51,150 bases of DNA from the NCBI GenBank assembly GCA_965366365.1, contig CBDUEV010000015.1:1-51150 (forward strand). The letters run 5' to 3'. The notes below the pieces were generated by a model, which was not told the DNA's origin, made no database searches, and worked only from the letters and a program-made list of their open reading frames with translations. The stretch is from CBDUEV01 sp965366365. Its GTDB lineage: Bacteria > Actinomycetota > Acidimicrobiia > Spongiisociales > JAENVV01. Shown here piece by piece: positions 50,558 to 51,150 of this stretch (positions within the stretch are counted from its first letter, which is position 1; each line of letters opens with the position of its first letter). Both the position numbers and the translations under genes were made by a program.

Positions 50558-50992
50558 ATGCAGTCGACCGTGGCACATCTGCTGGAGAAGAAGGGTGGCG
50601 AGGTGTTCAGCATCGGCCCCGATGCCACCGTATTCGAGGCGCTGGAGAAGATGGCGAGCAAGCAGGTGGGAGCCCTGGTCGTGATGGACGGTCAGGAGCT
50701 GGCCGGGATCATCTCCGAACGCGACTACGCCCGCAAGGTGATCCTCCTCGATCGCTTGTCGAAGAAGACCGGTGTCCGCGAGATCATGACCTCCGAAGTC
50801 GTCACCGTCTCGCCCAGTGCAACGCTGCAGGACTGCATGTCGACGATGACCGATCACCGCTTTCGTCACCTTCCGGTCATCGACGACGGTCGGCTGGTGG
50901 GAGTCGTGTCCATCGGCGACGTGGTCAAGGCCGTCATCGACGAGCAGGCCGTCATGATCGAACAACTCGAAAACTACATCGACGCCCGCTGA
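50558..50992 (+). CDS. CBS-domain pair protein
   Basis: A 144-residue protein made of two CBS motifs: VFSIGPDATVFEALEKMASK with GIISERDYARKVI, then VVTVSPSATLQDCMSTMTDH with GVVSIGDVVKAVIDE. Tandem CBS pairs bind adenine nucleotides and sense energy state. An inserted LDRLSKKTGVREIMTSE links the two. GGAGGAGG seven bases before the ATG is a strong ribosome binding site; TATCTT at 50521-50526 may be the -10 box. The remaining 50993-51150 shows no gene. Confidence 0.9.
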   Translation: MQSTVAHLLEKKGGEVFSIGPDATVFEALEKMASKQVGALVVMDGQELAGIISERDYARKVILLDRLSKKTGVREIMTSEVVTVSPSATLQDCMSTMTDHRFRHLPVIDDGRLVGVVSIGDVVKAVIDEQAVMIEQLENYIDAR

Positions 50993-51150
50993 ACCGGAGC
51001 AATCCCTCCCGACGGACTGATCCCGAAGGAACGAAGCGACCCGGCTCGCCCAACCTTGGCGGAGCGCAACTGTGGACCCGGCTTCGGCGAAGCGATGGCT
51101 TTCGGATTGAAAACAGGCGAGCTGAGGGGCAGCCCCAAAGCGGGGCCGAC

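Noticed and set aside
51001..51150. Short GC-rich inverted repeats at the right end
   Set aside because: Stems are only about five base pairs and no gene end is close enough to judge them.

Overview
The window is about 51 kb of GC-rich, gene-dense bacterial chromosome. It most likely comes from an actinobacterium outside the well-studied genera, possibly an Acidimicrobiia-like lineage. Four things point this way: a tiny bS22-type (AURKAIP1/COX24-domain) ribosomal protein typical of Actinobacteria, a CsoR operator close to the known mycobacterial site, many leaderless genes with a TANNNT -10 box 6-7 nt before the start codon, and an LLM-type F420-family oxidoreductase. I see no phage, insertion sequence or CRISPR array.

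Layout. 1-2.6 kb: a leftward glycolate oxidase operon glcD-glcE-glcF, with glcF cut by the window edge. 2.7-10.1 kb: a rightward purine operon purC-purS-purQ-purL-(plsC)-purF-purM. 10.2-17.5 kb: an lnt-like gene whose catalytic cysteine is serine, divergent from an inositol monophosphatase, an unrecognised protein, a YtcJ-like amidohydrolase, a SelW/Rdx gene with an in-frame TGA, and an M3 peptidase. 17.7-22.1 kb: a copper island (small zinc-ribbon protein, csoR-copZ-copA, two membrane proteins). 22.1-28.7 kb: bS22, thrB, a PhzF protein, tRNA-Gly(CCC), dcd, an ECF sigma factor overlapping a domain-swapped Ada/MGMT protein, a membrane-anchored protein and an EamA transporter. 28.8-35.9 kb: an SDR, the two enzymes of cyclic 2,3-diphosphoglycerate synthesis separated by a monooxygenase-like gene and a metallophosphoesterase, then YihY, a GNAT-SH3-SH3 fusion, a VanZ-like protein and a NIPSNAP protein. 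36.0-39.1 kb: rpsF-ssb-rpsR-rplI-dnaB, with a candidate S6:S18 autoregulatory leader. 39.2-42.8 kb: secreted SLH-like proteins, one broken copy, a DUF192 lipoprotein and panB. 43.7-46.2 kb: a membrane-anchored six-cupredoxin protein with a palindromic site and an 11-unit 13-bp minisatellite upstream. 46.2-51 kb: YceH-like protein, a membrane protein, a ureohydrolase, an LLM oxidoreductase, a glutaryl-CoA-dehydrogenase-like protein and a CBS-pair protein.

The strongest candidates for something new are: (1) the 78-residue SelW-like selenoprotein at 15246-15482, with a CxxU motif and a bSECIS-like hairpin just after the UGA; (2) 2-phosphoglycerate kinase plus cyclic 2,3-diphosphoglycerate synthetase, a pathway known mainly from thermophilic methanogens; (3) an ECF sigma factor overlapping a permuted MGMT-Ada zinc-domain protein; (4) the five-copper cupredoxin array with its repeat-rich control region; (5) the Lnt homologue lacking its nucleophile. 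All family assignments were read by eye from sequence motifs; no database search was run.
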